Shown piece by piece: positions 1 to 12,896 of a DNA stretch of 64,000 nt. Both the position numbers and the translations under genes were made by a program. Positions within the stretch are counted from its first letter, which is position 1, and every line of letters starts with the position of its first letter. The notes below the pieces were generated by a model. The model did not search any database. It was not told where the DNA came from and saw nothing but the letters and a program-made list of their open reading frames with translations. The DNA comes from Allacma fusca (taxonomy: Eukaryota > Arthropoda > Collembola > Symphypleona > Sminthuridae), in NCBI GenBank assembly GCA_947179485.1, contig OX359250.1, forward strand, positions 18,024,539-18,088,538, in the 5' to 3' direction.

Positions 1-700
1 TCTCTACGAAAGGGCTTGATTCGTAAACCGTGAGGATTTTAATTTCTACAATCACACTGCCACCTCTTCAAGTAATTGTCCCTGTGAAGCTCAGGACTTT
101 TACAAAACGTCTATGTTTTTGAATATCCCGCCAAAACGTAACTACGATAAACAATTTTCTACATTTGTTGTTTTACAATTAAATTTATTTCAACTGAGCT
201 CCTAACTAACCACACGCAGGATGAGGGATAAATTCTTCCCGGCACAAAATCAGAGATTTTGGTAAAAACTCCGTGAAATTGAATGACCGTACCAAATTTT
301 TACTACAATTTTGAAATTTTGTTTACTATTATATTTTTTATTAAAATTAGATTTTAATGCAATCTAACACAACTTTTCCCCGGATATTATAGACCCAAAT
401 GCGACATCTAGGTCGAAATGCATTGGAGTTTTTCGAATTTCTAAATTGCATCCAAAATGTACTTTTTCGCATTTTCGACGGCGATTTTTACAAAATATAA
501 TTTTTAAACATTTGTTCACAAACTTGATCGAACGGCCATTTCGTCGGTGAAGAGGCAAAGTGGTGTGAGTCCGTTTTCGATTAAAATCAAAATGGAATAG
601 ATGCATCAAGTTTTAAAAGCAAAAAGGTCTACATACAGAAACGAATGAGAGCGTAATTATTGAGCTGTATTAATTCAACTTATAAAATAAATATGTAGTG
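1..700 (-). repeat. rep-A dispersed repeat, part 1
   Basis: Non-coding decayed repeat. The same succession of motifs (a rare-cutter-poor AT stretch, the block around 'cacacgcaggatgaggg', then 'tctgggtctataatat') recurs at about 6640-7520, 13990-15070, 30600-31800, 42990-43680 and 60490-61180. This copy reads in the minus orientation and resumes after 1257. No protein of a known family was seen in it. Confidence 0.6.
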
Positions 701-1056
701 ATTACTTCTTACAAGTAATCTTTGCCACATGCCCACTCGGGATATGCAATTTGGTGGAGGTTTACGTACCTGGCCCAATTAGAGCGAGAACAACAGGTTT
801 GACGTTTGCGCAAAAATTCGAGCCAAGTTTAAAATTCTAACTTGTAGATAAAGGGTTCTCTGTCCAACTTAAATTTTCCAATGTCAAATCCCCTAAGAAA
901 ATATCATTTTCAGAAGTCGATGCTATATACTGTATTAGATGAATGGTGTATTTATGGCATGCATTCATCATAAGTGTTTCAAGGTTCAAATACTGACCAC
1001 TGTTGGTAACCAACGGTTTCGTGGCCTCAGATTTATCAATATCTATCACAGATACC
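701..1056. other. Gene-free stretch
   Basis: AT-rich sequence between two halves of a rep-A copy. It is probably part of whatever inserted into rep-A together with the tandem array that follows. No convincing coding sequence, inverted ends or target duplication was found. Confidence 0.4.
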
Positions 1057-1256
1057 TTCTTGACCTTAGATTAACCAATATTGGTCACAATTGGTTTTTT
1101 GACCTCAGATTAACGAATATTGGTCATAATTGGTTTTTTGACCTCAGATTAACGAATATTGGTCACAATTAGTTTTTTGACCTCAGATTAACGAATATTG
1201 GTCATAATTGGTTTTTTGATCTCAGATTAACGAATATTGGTCATAATTGGTTTTTT
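1057..1256. repeat. 39-bp tandem array, about five copies
   Basis: Head-to-tail units built on 'gacctcagattaacgaata' followed by 'ttggtcataattggtttttt'. Successive 'gacctcag' starts are at 1101, 1140 and 1179, with a diverged start at 1218, so the period is 39 bp. Because 39 is a multiple of three, the array makes a short repetitive open frame that should not be read as a gene. Confidence 0.85.
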
Positions 1257-1900
1257 CTTCATGTAGACCATTCAGCTTATAGTGAAAACTGCATGTACAT
1301 GATTCATTTTGCTTTTAGGAAGGTTTACAACTATTCCATTTTGCCTTTCAGGAAAAGGACGAGTAGACTAGGTATTTTGCTTATAATCGAAATTGCAATA
1401 CAATTTTGCCTCTTCACCGACGATTTGTTCTGACAGGGGAGTGCCAATTCTCAGATGATTCCCTCTTTGCGAAAAAAATCGTCAGATTATGATCTAATTT
1501 GTGAGTTGAAATATTCGACAAAAATGTCGGACATTCACATTTTTTTAAAGAAAAGACTCGGATGCTGTATCTCTTTCACTGATAATAATTTAAAACATGT
1601 TGTTATGCTCTACAAGCTGAAATAATGCTAAACAAAATTTCAAAATTTTTAAACAAACTTTCGTCCTGAGATCCTGAGACTTGGCCACCTCTCTCTCTAC
1701 CTGTGGTTATTAAAGAGTTCATTCGCATTCATTCAACAGAATGCGTTATTCAAACTTGTGAATATCACTTTTGTTCAATCATCAATTACGTGAATAATAA
1801 ACAAGCCTATACATACATGGTGTCGCAAAAGCAACTCCTCCAATCCTCTGGTCTTATTACAAGTTTACATTCTACTTTCTAAAAATTGATCGAAAATTAC
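1257..1900 (-). repeat. rep-A dispersed repeat, part 2
   Basis: Continuation of the rep-A copy begun at 1, including the block around 'gatgctgtatctctttcact' that also occurs (either strand) near 6760, 14210, 31430, 43020 and 60545. Confidence 0.55.
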
Positions 1901-3060
1901 CCTATTGATGTTTAGAAATCTATGCCAAAAGTAACATTACGGAGGCCAAGAATTTATCACAAAATCAGCATTGCCCTTTTTCCAATCTATTCCGGATTTG
2001 AAATTGTGCTGTGTAGAATTTATCTCAAAAGTAAAATACAGTAGAGCTGAGGAGGAATCATTGTCAAATCTAAAACTGTGATCTATGGGATTTTCTCACA
2101 AATTTTTACAAAACCGCTCTAAACAAGATTTTACCACAAAATTAAAATTGCAAAGTATATGAAATGACACCAAAATTAAAATTTCACAGTACACGAAACG
2201 ATACCAAAATTAGCTGTAAAGTAAATTATGACAAAATTAACAATGTGTAGTGTAGGAAAATGTTCTAAAAATTAGTGCTGTGCTGTATAGCAAGTTTTCC
2301 CCAAATTGAAATTGTGCAGTATAGGAAATTATGGCAAAATTCATATTGTGCTGTAAAGAAAATGCTGACAAAATTAACATATTTTTATAATAATAAATTT
2401 TTCCGGAACGGAAAGTTAAAAACTATAGATTTATGTTTTATGCCAAAGTTAACATTACGCAGTGCAGGAATTTATCACAAAATTAATCCTGCACGGTGTA
2501 AGAGTTTATCTTAAAATTACCTTAAAATAAAATTCCGTTTTTCCAATCTATCCCGAATTTCACATTGTATTTTGTAAACTTTATCCCAAAATTAATCTAG
2601 AGCTGTAGAGGAATCTATGAAAAAAGGAAGATTGCGCTCTGCAGGAATCCCAAAATTAAAATAGTCCCTATTAAATAAATCCCTAAAATAAAGAAGGAAA
2701 AAACGGCTTGGTGGGGCTAAGATAATTTTATATTAGCACTCTCCACTCTGAACAGCAGAAGGGAGTTCATACAAGAGTGGAATGTGTTGACATAATGAGC
2801 TAAGGCGTATGAAATTGCAAAGGAGACCTTTCACATCTTGTATCTTCGAAACTACATGTATCTGAACAAAATTGCTTCAGATATCTGACCTTCTCACTAA
2901 ATTTATGAGAAATTAACGTTGTGCATTGTTGGAAATTACGACAAAATTAACATTGTGCAGTATAGGAAATTAACATTGTGTATTATTCCCAACTAAGGGA
3001 AATAATAGAAATGTAAACGTAGGAAATTTTTACAAGTTGGAAAATCGGCAATTATTTATA
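1900..3060 (-). repeat. rep-B degenerate array ('acaaaattaacattgtgcag' type)
   Basis: A long run of imperfect 30-45-bp units containing 'aaattaacattgtgcagtat' and 'aggaaattatgacaaaatta' style motifs. The family recurs at 8690-9060, 9480-9870, 13390-13850, 31820-32250, 55900-56160 and 60331-60480. No coding content was seen. Confidence 0.6.
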
Positions 3061-3079
3061 TACAATTTGTTTCAAAACT

Positions 3080-4020
3080 AGATAATTATATGAAAAAATT
3101 GTAATGTTGGAACTTCCTCCCCACATTCCGTAAAGGTTTACACTTGAAAGAACGTGGACCAGTCGGAAGGCTCACTGGAAAAAAATACATAAAAATAATC
3201 CCAGACGAAAGCACTTGCATTGTTCTTTGTTACATTTCCTGATAAAAGGCGACGATGCCGAGCACGAATAGGAAGTCGACCGAAAATTAACATTGTGTGG
3301 CATAAGACGTAGTCCAAAAAGTAAATTTATGTGTTTGGAGGAAATATGAATAGGAAATGCCTCCACTTGCTTGGACAGCGAAGTCATCTTTTTATGATAG
3401 TGCAGTGTATGATTAGGAGTGCTCAAAAAATTAACATTATGGGGATGGAAAGTACTTGAGAAAATAAAATTGATGGGAATAGGACAAGTGTTCGGACCAA
3501 TTCAATTCTGAATTGGAAATTTTCGCTTCAGTCGACATGGATCGGATGTCTCCCTCACATCTGTTCAAGTATGTAGGCCTCAGGATAAACAAAGTCACAT
3601 TTGCTAGGTCATTTTATTTTTTAAGGAACCTGGTATATGGGGCTGTGTTTTTGGAGAATAGGTTCATATGTTTTTAGCCTCATACGAACATGATCTTGAG
3701 TTTCATAACAAAGCAATGAGTTTCATATGGCGTACTGAAACCTGTACCTTGAAATCCCAGAGACGTTTTCATGTGGAGCCAATTCTGTACACTGCGATCG
3801 TTTCCTTGAAAGAATAATTGTTTCAGTGATGCGTTGGAAACGTTGAGTTGATTCTACCAAAGCAATGGAATCGCTAGGAACGGGGCCACTCTGAAGTTCT
3901 TGTGCAATCCCAAGACATCATACAGATACGTTAATTACCGGTTAATTGAAACCAGAATCTAACGTCAACAACAAATGAGAAAATATATGGCGCAAGATCT
4001 ACCTCGCAGTTTCTGTGTGT
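3080..4020 (-). repeat. rep-C dispersed repeat, partial
   Basis: Contains the 'agacgaaagca(c/t)ttgcattgtt' block and the 'ttttcgcttcagtcgacatg' block. These define a repeat of about 1.3 kb whose fuller copies are at 5640-6640, 11270-12240 and 34410-35620. Short open frames in it are not conserved between copies. Confidence 0.6.
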
Positions 4021-4550
4021 CACATGTAAATTGCAAAGAAAAATAAAATAAAACCAACCCAATTAATTAGACAGGAATTAAGAAGCCATGAATTTGGAGT
4101 ATGGTGAGGATATCCGTTAAGATGACAAGTTGACGCACAAACATTTTAATGCGCACCACTACACGTAAAGGTTTAGCTTTGCGCTCACTGGTATGTATAT
4201 AAACTTGTTACGGCATTAAAGGTACTTTCTCGTGTTGTCACACAACGTTGGGGTGCTTCGTCCCCAACTGACTTAGCACGTAGTGCTGATCAGAGATGAT
4301 TTTTCGTTCTGCCGAGGACTGGACAGAATAAAGTCATAACCTTCCGAACCATTTTCGGACCGAATTGGCCTGTAAAATATTTTATTTCGGATCAAACTTT
4401 ATTGAAAAATCATGCGTAATGTTAATCATGACTGTTACGAGGTCAACTTTGGTTAATCCGAGGTCGTGGGACTACTTCTGACCACTCAGCTCTACACGAG
4501 GTCATGTAACGAACTGGGATGCGTTAAGGTCAATAAAAGATTGCTTGAGA
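4020..4550. other. Gene-free stretch
   Basis: No coding sequence recognised. The segment from about 4430 resembles 54300-54560 (minus strand), so its right part belongs to rep-F. Confidence 0.35.
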
Positions 4551-5640
4551 CGTTCCGACTGCCCTGGGACAGAGACTCATTTGGGTTCTCCCCAACATTA
4601 TTTCACTCATAGATCAAAGAAATCTTAAATTGAAAATATTTTCCCAATTGGTGAGTCAAACGAGTAAAGTGCACTGCTGGGGAATGAAGAAATCATTTGA
4701 CAAAGTCCCAGCTCACAGAATACTGTACATTTTGTAAAGTACGCTGGAATTGTCATAAAGGATTTACCAACTCCAAAGGAATTGAGAAAATAATTCGCAA
4801 ACCGCATAATAATTGAGGAAAACATTTGTACAACTACGTAAAAAATATTGTCCTCCCCCAAACCTCCTGCTTACTTACCTCCTAGGAATTTTCAAAACTA
4901 TTTCTCCCATAGACGAAAATAATCGTGAATTGAAAATATTTCGCCCATTGGTGACCTCGTAATCAACGCAGGGTGTACTCACATGGTAATTGCTACCTCT
5001 GCATATTTTTTACAAGACTTTGTGTACACTGGAACTGACCATATTTTAATTATTAATAATTATTTCTTTGTACGTTGTGCTGCCCTATTGTTCACGTTTA
5101 GTTTTCTTTTTGTTTTGGTTTTGTTTTTCAAATAAAAAATATCCGTTGTAGAAAATTAAAATTAAAAAAAACGCGATTTGTACCAACAAACGTTTACCAA
5201 AGAATTACGAAAAGAGGACTGAAGTGGCAGTAATTTGACCAGGGATTTAGAAATTGAAAAAAACTTTACACAATTGTTTTACAAAAAAGTATTCTGATAA
5301 TGTCAAAGTGTTTTAGCCAATTTATGGTTGTCATAAATATTTCGCCAAAAGAATATAAAGTGACACAAGCCCCTCCCGGTCTGCTTTTCTACCCAAGTGT
5401 CAACGTTCACATTTTGGAAATAATTGTGAAGACCTCCATTTTTTGGATAATTCCCCAAAATTTAACTTCGATTTGAATTTTGATCTTTTTGTAATTATTA
5501 CATTTTGAAATGATGAGCTCATAAGTAATCACACGTAGCCTGACGGAAGTCACGAAGCCTCAGATAATGTATCATATGAGTGAAGACAGGGTTGAATTAC
5601 GATCTCAATCCCAAATTTGTATGGATCATGTTCCTCTTCA
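4550..5640 (+). repeat. rep-F dispersed repeat
   Basis: The stretch 4553-4890 is nearly the same as 32822-33145. The stretch 4940-5300 matches 42360-42680, and parts match 12530-12660, 15080-15290 and 54000-54260 on either strand. No coding capacity was seen. Confidence 0.6.
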
Positions 5641-6640
5641 CAATACAATTATTATTCCTACCAAGACAAAAACCCTTGCATTGTTAATCGTAGTTACGTC
5701 GCTACCAAAAGACAACATTTCCGATGATGCCAAGCACGAATAGTAAGTTGGCCAAAAACATTGGCCAATGAACATTGTGTGACATAGGACGTAGTCCAAA
5801 AAATAAACTTGCGTGTATTGAGAAAATATGGATAGGAAATGCCTCCACTTGCTTGGACAGCAAAGTTTCGCAAGATTTTCTTGACTCCATCATATGACAC
5901 TCAATGTTAATCTTTGGACTCTTTTCTACTCCCCACAATGTTAATTTTCCGACGATTCCTTTTCATGCTCTCGACTGTCAACCCGGAACTTCCTTCCCCT
6001 CGCTTTCTCTAATTTGCTCCCTCTGCTAATGTTTTTACTAATTGTGAATGTGTATTATAATTTATTCCTAAATATTAACTAAATGTCTAAATGTCTCCAC
6101 TATATCACCAAATACAGTCATTTACATTCAATTCTTCGGTAACCAGAGTTTTTGACCTACCGGAACAGAGCAAATTTCGAAATATCTAAAATTTGCAATC
6201 TAGTACATGACTATTAATTATAAATATTTTTTCCAATAAGTAAGGAAATATTTTTAATCATTGACATTTTTCTATGGAAAAATTTTTCTATGGTGGTGAA
6301 AATTGTTTGAAATTCCTCCGTCAGAAAATTAACATTATGGGTTTGGAAGGAGTTCAAAAAATAGCATTGATGGGAATATGACTCGGAAAATTCCATTCTG
6401 AATTGAAAATTTTCGGTTCAGTCGACATGGATCGGTTGTGTCCCTCACCTCACATCTCCCTGACATCTATTGATATAAGCGTCAGAATAGACAAAAACCA
6501 ATTTGCTTGGTCATTTTATTTTCTAAGGAAACTGACATATGGAGTTGAGTTTCTGGGGAATAGTATCATACGTTTTAAGCCTCATGTGAACATGTTCTTG
6601 TAAGGAATCTAATATGGTGCGAGGTGTGAGTGTTAAATGG
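5640..6640 (-). repeat. rep-C dispersed repeat, fuller copy
   Basis: Carries both rep-C halves in the same relative order as 34410-35620, joined by the 'cttcggtaacc...gacctaccgga' segment. It is the reverse of the copy at 11270-12240. Near 5965 it contains the site that is occupied by the 8.2-kb transposon at 44967-53184. Confidence 0.65.
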
Positions 6641-7520
6641 TGCTTTTGCAGATCTTAACAGTACAATATGCAATAAGATTGAATACATATTAAGAAATTT
6701 TGGTTGACGTTATTTCAGCCTGTAGAGCATAACAGTAGCTTTTAAATTAATATCAGTGAAAGAGATACAGCATTTGAGTCTAAACTTCGGATTTTTCGAG
6801 TCTCCAGTAGCCCCAAGATCTGTTTTTTTTCAAAATGATAACCAGCAGTGGACACGGATTTTGAATTTTCAGATTTATTCAAAAATTTTATGAAAACACA
6901 ATTTTTCCTAGTCGAATTTTTGTCGGTGTATTCAAACTCACAAATTAGATCAAAATCTGACATTTTTTTCGCTAAGAAGGAATCTTTTTAGAATTGGTCC
7001 TCCAGTCTCAGAACAAATTTTCAAGTTTTTGAATAAATGTTTAAAATTATATTTTTGTTTAAGCGTCTTCAAAAATTCCAAATAGCACATTTTGGATCCC
7101 ATTTAGACCATTTAGACTATAATGCATATTGACCTACATGTCGCATCTGGGTCTATAATATCTGATTAAAAAGTTGTGTTAAATTGCATTATAATCTAAT
7201 ATTTCAATCAAAAATATCATACTAAATAAATCAAAATTCTAGTGAAAATTTGGCGGGGACATTTAATTTCACGGATTATTTATCAAAATGTCTCATTTTT
7301 GCGCCGGGAAGAAATTATCTGAATCTTGGTACCCTCATACTGGGTGTGGTTAGTTTAGAACTCCGTTGAAATAAATTTAATCGGAAAACAACAAATGTTG
7401 AAAATTTTATATTGTAGATAAATTTTGGTGGGATATTCAAAAACTTAGACGTCTCGACAAAAATTCCCATAATCTGAAGTCTGAAGGTTGGCTCTATTGT
7501 AGAAAGCAAGCCACGAATGG
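6640..7520 (+). repeat. rep-A dispersed repeat
   Basis: Plus-orientation copy of rep-A, from the 'agcataacagtagctttta' block to the 'gaaggttggctctattgtag' end. It supplies the unoccupied version of the insertion site used by the element at 29533-30594. Confidence 0.65.
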
Positions 7521-8690
7521 CTTGTTTTTAATAATTCTGATTTCTTGTCTTCCGTTTTCCACGTTTATTTTCCATTTCAATGCACTAATTAAAAATTGTT
7601 TTTAGGTATTCCTTAGCAATGGGCCAAATTTTGTTCGTTGCACAGTGGCAGTATGAAAATGAAGTTTTTAGAAAAATGAGAACGAACGAAATATGCCACT
7701 GAAGTCAACAATTTCGGCGAAATATGAGAAAAATAGCTAGAACCGCTGTAAAACATTGCACGTAAGAAATGATTTTAAAAATCTCTTAATGTATTTCATA
7801 AATTCCCAGCATCTAGCGAAATATTGCGTCCACTACGGAGGAATTGAGACAGAAATTGGGCAACTTGGTTGAGTGGATCAAAATAGTTGGGGAAATATCT
7901 GGGAAGTATTGAAAAATCATTTGAAGGCTGTCTATAATTGGCACAAATATTTATTTGGTTAAATCCGCAGTAATTGTTAACATTATTTTTCTGAATTCAG
8001 TGGAGCTGACGAAATTTGGTTTTCTGATTCACCAATCAGCTGCTGAAGTTAAACTTCAATGTACATGATTTAATTCCGAGTTCTCTTTTTCCCAATATGA
8101 ATCCAAATTATTGAAAGCCCATGTGAATGATTCTCGTAATGTTGATTTTTTGAACTACTACTTTCATTATTATGACCCATGATTTTAGAAATTCAAATTT
8201 TAGATGTTACTTACTTGACAAGAATTTCAGAGCTCAAAAGAAATATTTCGTCAAGTCTTGCCTAGTTTCTAATATTTGACTAGTGTGGGAAATAATTTTG
8301 GCATTAAAAAAGATATCTCTCCAGATTTCTAATATTTCCCATAATATTTCTCCATGTATTTACAAACCTGTCAAGATATTTAGCCGAGTATTTCGTTCCA
8401 TGATCAGTTTTTAAACCAGCGGGATTGGAAAAAGTGGAACAATTGTGCTAAATTACGAGGGAATTAAATATTTTTTTACCACCATCAGCCACATTAAACA
8501 CCACTAGTCATTTAATTTTGAGAGTAGTATTACTGCATATAATACATGTGTCAGTCATACATTTTCACGGCGGCTGAGAAAGTTACAACTTGCAAATGTG
8601 TGGTCCTAGGAACGAAATATAAATATATTTCTTTTAAAATGTCGTAAATAACGTCTTGATTAAGTCTTCCTCTCTAATTTTGTCACAAAT
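7520..8690 (+). repeat. rep-E dispersed repeat, long copy
   Basis: About 1.2 kb of non-coding repeat. The reverse complement is found at about 28100-29530, and parts lie at 9990-10800, 26640-27250, 33690-34200 and 61180-61400. No conserved reading frame was found. Confidence 0.65.
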
Positions 8691-9060
8691 CCTTACACAA
8701 CACAATGTTAACTTGTGACAAATTCCTATTCTGCACAACGCCAATTTTCCAACAAATCCCTATAACCCACAATGTTAATTTTGTGAAAAATCCCAAACCT
8801 AAGTACAACATGTTAATATCCTATACTGCACAATGTTAATTTCCTAAACTGCACAATGTTAATTTCCTAAACTGCACAATGCTAATTTCCTAAACTGCAC
8901 AATGCTAATTTCCTAAACTGCACAATGCTAATTTCCTAAACTGCACAATGCTAATTTCCTAAACTGCACAATGCTAATTTCCTAAACTGCACAATGCTAA
9001 TTTCCTATTCTGCACAACGTTAATTTTCAATACTGCACACTGTTATTTTGCTTTAAATTC
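8690..9060 (+). repeat. rep-B with a 23-bp tandem array (8 or more copies)
   Basis: From about 8815 to 9030 a unit close to 'aatgctaatttcctaaactgcac' repeats head to tail with period 23 bp. It is the regular version of the degenerate rep-B motif. There are no spacers, so this is a satellite-like expansion and not a CRISPR array. Confidence 0.85.
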
Positions 9061-9990
9061 AGTGAGAAGATCAGAAATTTGAAGTAATTTTGTCCAGGAT
9101 ACATTTAGTTTCGAAGATAGAATAGTTCAAAGGTCACCTTCGCAATGTCATACACCTTAGCTCATTATGTGGACATGTTCCACTTTTGTGTGAACTCCCT
9201 TCTGCTGTTCAGTGTTGAGAGTATTATTACAAAATTATGATAGTCCCACCAAGCCTGATTTTCCTATTTTAGGACACGTTCAAAAATTGAAAATCTCAAT
9301 AATTACAACCATAACTGGTTAATGATTTGAAGCAATAGCGAATTATAAAATAATCGCACGTCTTCAAAAACGCTGCGCGGGTTTTTGCAACACAGTACGC
9401 ACTGTTGACATTAAACATCTTTTATCCTCAAAAACACACGTTTCTTGAACACAATTCTTTCAGATTCGTTATCCACAACCTCAATTTTCCTTTTCCATCA
9501 AGTTTCATTAAAACTGGACAATGTTAATTTTGTCATTTCCTTTGCAGCACAATGCTTGTTTTCGTATCATTTCTTATACTGTACAATTTTAATTTTGTGG
9601 TAACATCGTGTTCAGCGAGGTGTTAAATTGGTGAAAAAATTCCCTTTGACATAGATTCATCTACAGCTCTAGGTTAATTTTGGGATAAATTCTACAAAAC
9701 ACAATGTAAAATTCGGGATAGATTGGAAAAAGGGCAGTGTTAATTTTAAGATAAATTCGTATACCGTGCAGTGTTCATTTCGTGATAAATTCCTACACTG
9801 CTTAATGTTACTTTTGGCGTAGATTCCTGAACATCAACTTTTTAATTTTTTTACAATGTAAACTTGTAATAAGACCAGAAGACTAAGTGAAGGTTAAACA
9901 TTGTGGGTTTAGGGATTTGTTGGAAAATTTGCATTGTGCTGAATAGGAATTCGTCACAAAATTATCGTTGTGCTGAGCATGAATTAATCT
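9060..9990 (+). repeat. rep-B, diverged
   Basis: Loose 'cacaatgttaattttgt' type units and flanking AT-rich sequence. The part at 9060-9260 is the reverse of 2720-2900 and resembles 32640-32760. No gene seen. Confidence 0.5.
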
Positions 9991-10820
9991 CAATTTCAGC
10001 AACTATTGATGAATCAGAAACATACATTTATTCAGTTCCACTATAAATTCGGAATCATATTTTCATCAATTTCCGCGGATTTAACCAAATAAATATTTGT
10101 GTCAATTATAGTCAGCCTTCAAGTCCTTTTTAATAATTCCTAGAAATTCCTCCGATTATTTTGATTAACTCAACAGAATCGCGTTTCAATTCCAACGTAG
10201 TGGGCGCAATATTCTGCGAATCCCTGGGAATTTATGAAATGTATTAAGAGATTTGTAAAAAAACTGCCGGATTTGGGATTTGTCACAAAATTAACATTGT
10301 GGGTTATAGGGATTTGCTGGAAAATTGGCTGAATAGGAATTCGCCACAAAATTATCGTTGTGCTGAGCTGCTGAGCATGACTTAATCAAACATTTAGTTA
10401 TTTTTAAAGAAATACATATTTTGTGCTTAGGACATCACATTTATAAATTGTCACTTTCTCAGCCGTCTTAAACATGTATGTATATGTAACATGTATTATG
10501 TGCAGTAATGATGCTCTCAGAATTAAATGAGTATAAATTTTGGATTTGATTGATGTTAATAAATATTCAATTCCCTCGTATTTTGTCTAATTTGCTCCAC
10601 ATTTCTCCAATCCCACTGGTTAAAAAACTGATCATGGAAGCGGAACGAAGTCACTGAAAATAAAAATGGAATTTTCAGCATTTGCAGAGTGGCTCCAGGT
10701 TCAAGCAGAATCGATTCACGATTACCTTAATTGTAATCGCTACTACTTTCAATTTCGTATCACAACTGTGTGAATTTATTTTAGGATACTTTGCCCCTAC
10801 ATTGAATAAAGAAAAATGGT
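9990..10820 (-). repeat. rep-E dispersed repeat
   Basis: Minus-orientation copy of rep-E, matching 28100-29100, with a duplicated short segment at about 10260-10400. No gene seen. Confidence 0.55.
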
Positions 10821-10829
10821 TCTTTTGGA

Positions 10830-12250
10830 AATGTTAATTTTTGGCCAACTTCCTATGCGTGCTCGACATTGTCACGTTTTACCAGGAAATGCTGTCTGTT
10901 GGTAGCGACACAGCTGCAAATAACAATGCAAATGCTTTCGTCTTGGTTTTATTTTATGCATGTGTTTTCGGTGAGCCTGCCGACTGGTCCACATTCTCTA
11001 AAGCTAATCCTTATTACGTAATGCGAAGGAGGAAGTTCCGACGCTACAACTATTTCATTGTTTAAGGTTTGGCTATATCAGGGAGATATCCGAGCGATGT
11101 GATGGAGACATCGGAGCAAACTATTCAAATTTTGGTTAAACAAATCCGTGATTTTTAACACCCCGTCCAAATGTCGACTAGGATTTCGAAATATTTTGAG
11201 GTTTTAAAATCATTAATCATGTTTTTAATGAGACATTAATGACTGAGAATCTCATCGAACGATAATTTGTCATAAGGGGAAAAGTGATGTCTCAGATTAC
11301 TTCTTGACGAAAATGTGCGTTGAAATTTTTTCTTCCCATCCCCATAATGTTAATTTTCTGCCGGAAGTGCAGGAATTTAAAACAATTTTCCCCACCCCAG
11401 TCTATAATAATAATAATAATAATTTTATTTAGGTCGATTTTTGGCCAAAGCCTTTACAACCATTACGATTCATCTTCATTTACATGCAGGATTTTAAAAC
11501 AATTTCCCCCACCCCAGTCTATAGAGAACGGTTAAGGATAAAAGTTTTATTTCTGGTTACCGAAGAATTGAATGTGAATGACTGGATTTGGTGATAGTAG
11601 ACATTTAGCTAATATTTAACAATAAACTATAAAATACATTTACAATAAGTAAAAACATTAGCTGAGGGAGCAAATGTGTGAAAGCGAGGAGAAGGAAGTT
11701 CCGGGTTGACAGTCGAGAGCATGAAAAGGAGTCGTAAGAAAATTAACATTGTGGGGAATGGAAAGGAGTACAAAGATTAACTTTGAGTCACATATGATGA
11801 AGTCGAGAAAATCTTCCAAGCAAATGGAAGCATTTCCTATCTATATTTCCTCCAGACACGCAAGTTAATTTTTTAAACTACTTCCTATGTCACACAATGT
11901 TAATTTTTGGCCAACTTCATATTCGTGCTCGGCATCGTCGTCTTTTATCAGGAAGTGTTGTCTTTTGGTGGCGACGTATCTACGAGTAACAATGCAAATG
12001 CTTTCGTCTTGGTTTATTTTTATAAACTTTTTTCCAGTGAGCCTGCCGACTCTCCCACGTTCTTACGGAAAATCCTTGAATATTTGGGGGAGGAAGTTCC
12101 AACGTTACAATAATAATTATTTCATACAATTACCTACTTTTGAAAAGCATTGTGAGTACACAAAGAATTACGGATTTTCCAACTTGTAAAAATTTCCCAC
12201 ATTTACATTTCTATTATTTCCCTTAGTTGAGTAGGAGAGTAAGAATGATT
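10830..12250 (+). repeat. rep-C dispersed repeat, one partial and one fuller copy
   Basis: A partial copy (10830-11080) is followed by a fuller plus-strand copy (about 11270-12240). A short AAT microsatellite lies at 11403-11428. At about 11722 the sequence 'gacagtcgagagcatgaaaa' is the unoccupied counterpart of the target site of the transposon at 44967-53184. Confidence 0.65.
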
Positions 12251-12676
12251 GTATTGGGAAGAGGAAAAACGATCCAAAGGATTTTGGGACTGAGATCATC
12301 ATTTAGTCTTGTCCTTATTCATATGACACATGTCAATTAGATCCTTTTGAATTTACTCAACTGCGCAAAGATCATTTTGACTGAGGGCAACAGGAATTAT
12401 GTAGATAATTTTTATTTTAATCCAAAATGAATCTGAATCATTTTGCTTGTAAATTTTACCTTGACTTACTTTAAATGTCTTCACGCATGTGATACATTAT
12501 CTTAGACTACGCCAGCCCTCACGCCAGGCACTTTAGTCCTCTGTTCTTAATTGTTTGGTAAACTTTTGTTTTTCCAGTCGCCGTTGTTTTTGTTTAATTT
12601 TGCATTTTCTAAAACGGGCAATTTTTGTTCGAAAAACAAGACCAAAACAAAGAGGAAACTAAATGCGAATGAGAAA
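12250..12676. other. Gene-free stretch with rep-F remnant
   Basis: No gene recognised. The part at 12530-12660 is a minus-strand fragment of rep-F. Confidence 0.4.
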
Positions 12677-12896
12677 GGGGCGAAGTGATCTATTCTGATC
12701 CAGTACGTGATATGTGAAGGTTAATTTGTAAGATTTAGGTCAAACACATGACCCAGTTCATTATAAAATAAATCAACTTCTGACAGATTAGTGATGCCGC
12801 AGTTGAAAATTTGAATTTTCTGGTGATATACTCGTCTATAACTCGACTACTTGTATCCCGACGATCACAGCAAGGATCTTCGTTTCACTTCGCCCC
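12677..12896. mobile_element. Small MITE with 12-bp inverted ends GGGGCGAAGTGA
   Basis: Starts GGGGCGAAGTGA (12677-12688) and ends TCACTTCGCCCC (12885-12896), a perfect 12-bp inverted repeat. The same ends bound 35833-36061, and in diverged form 55077-55299. Single ends are seen at 43765 and 55495. There is no coding capacity and no clear target duplication, so the superfamily is open. Confidence 0.7.

Noticed and set aside
939..1172. Repetitive open frame in the 39-bp array
   Set aside because: Open only because the period is a multiple of three.
8815..9030. Evenly spaced repeats as a CRISPR array
   Set aside because: Units are head to tail without spacers, and the genome is eukaryotic.
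3172..12113. Short open frames of 60-100 codons in rep-C copies that resemble one another
   Set aside because: They resemble one another because the DNA is repeated; frames are interrupted at different places and have no recognisable domain.
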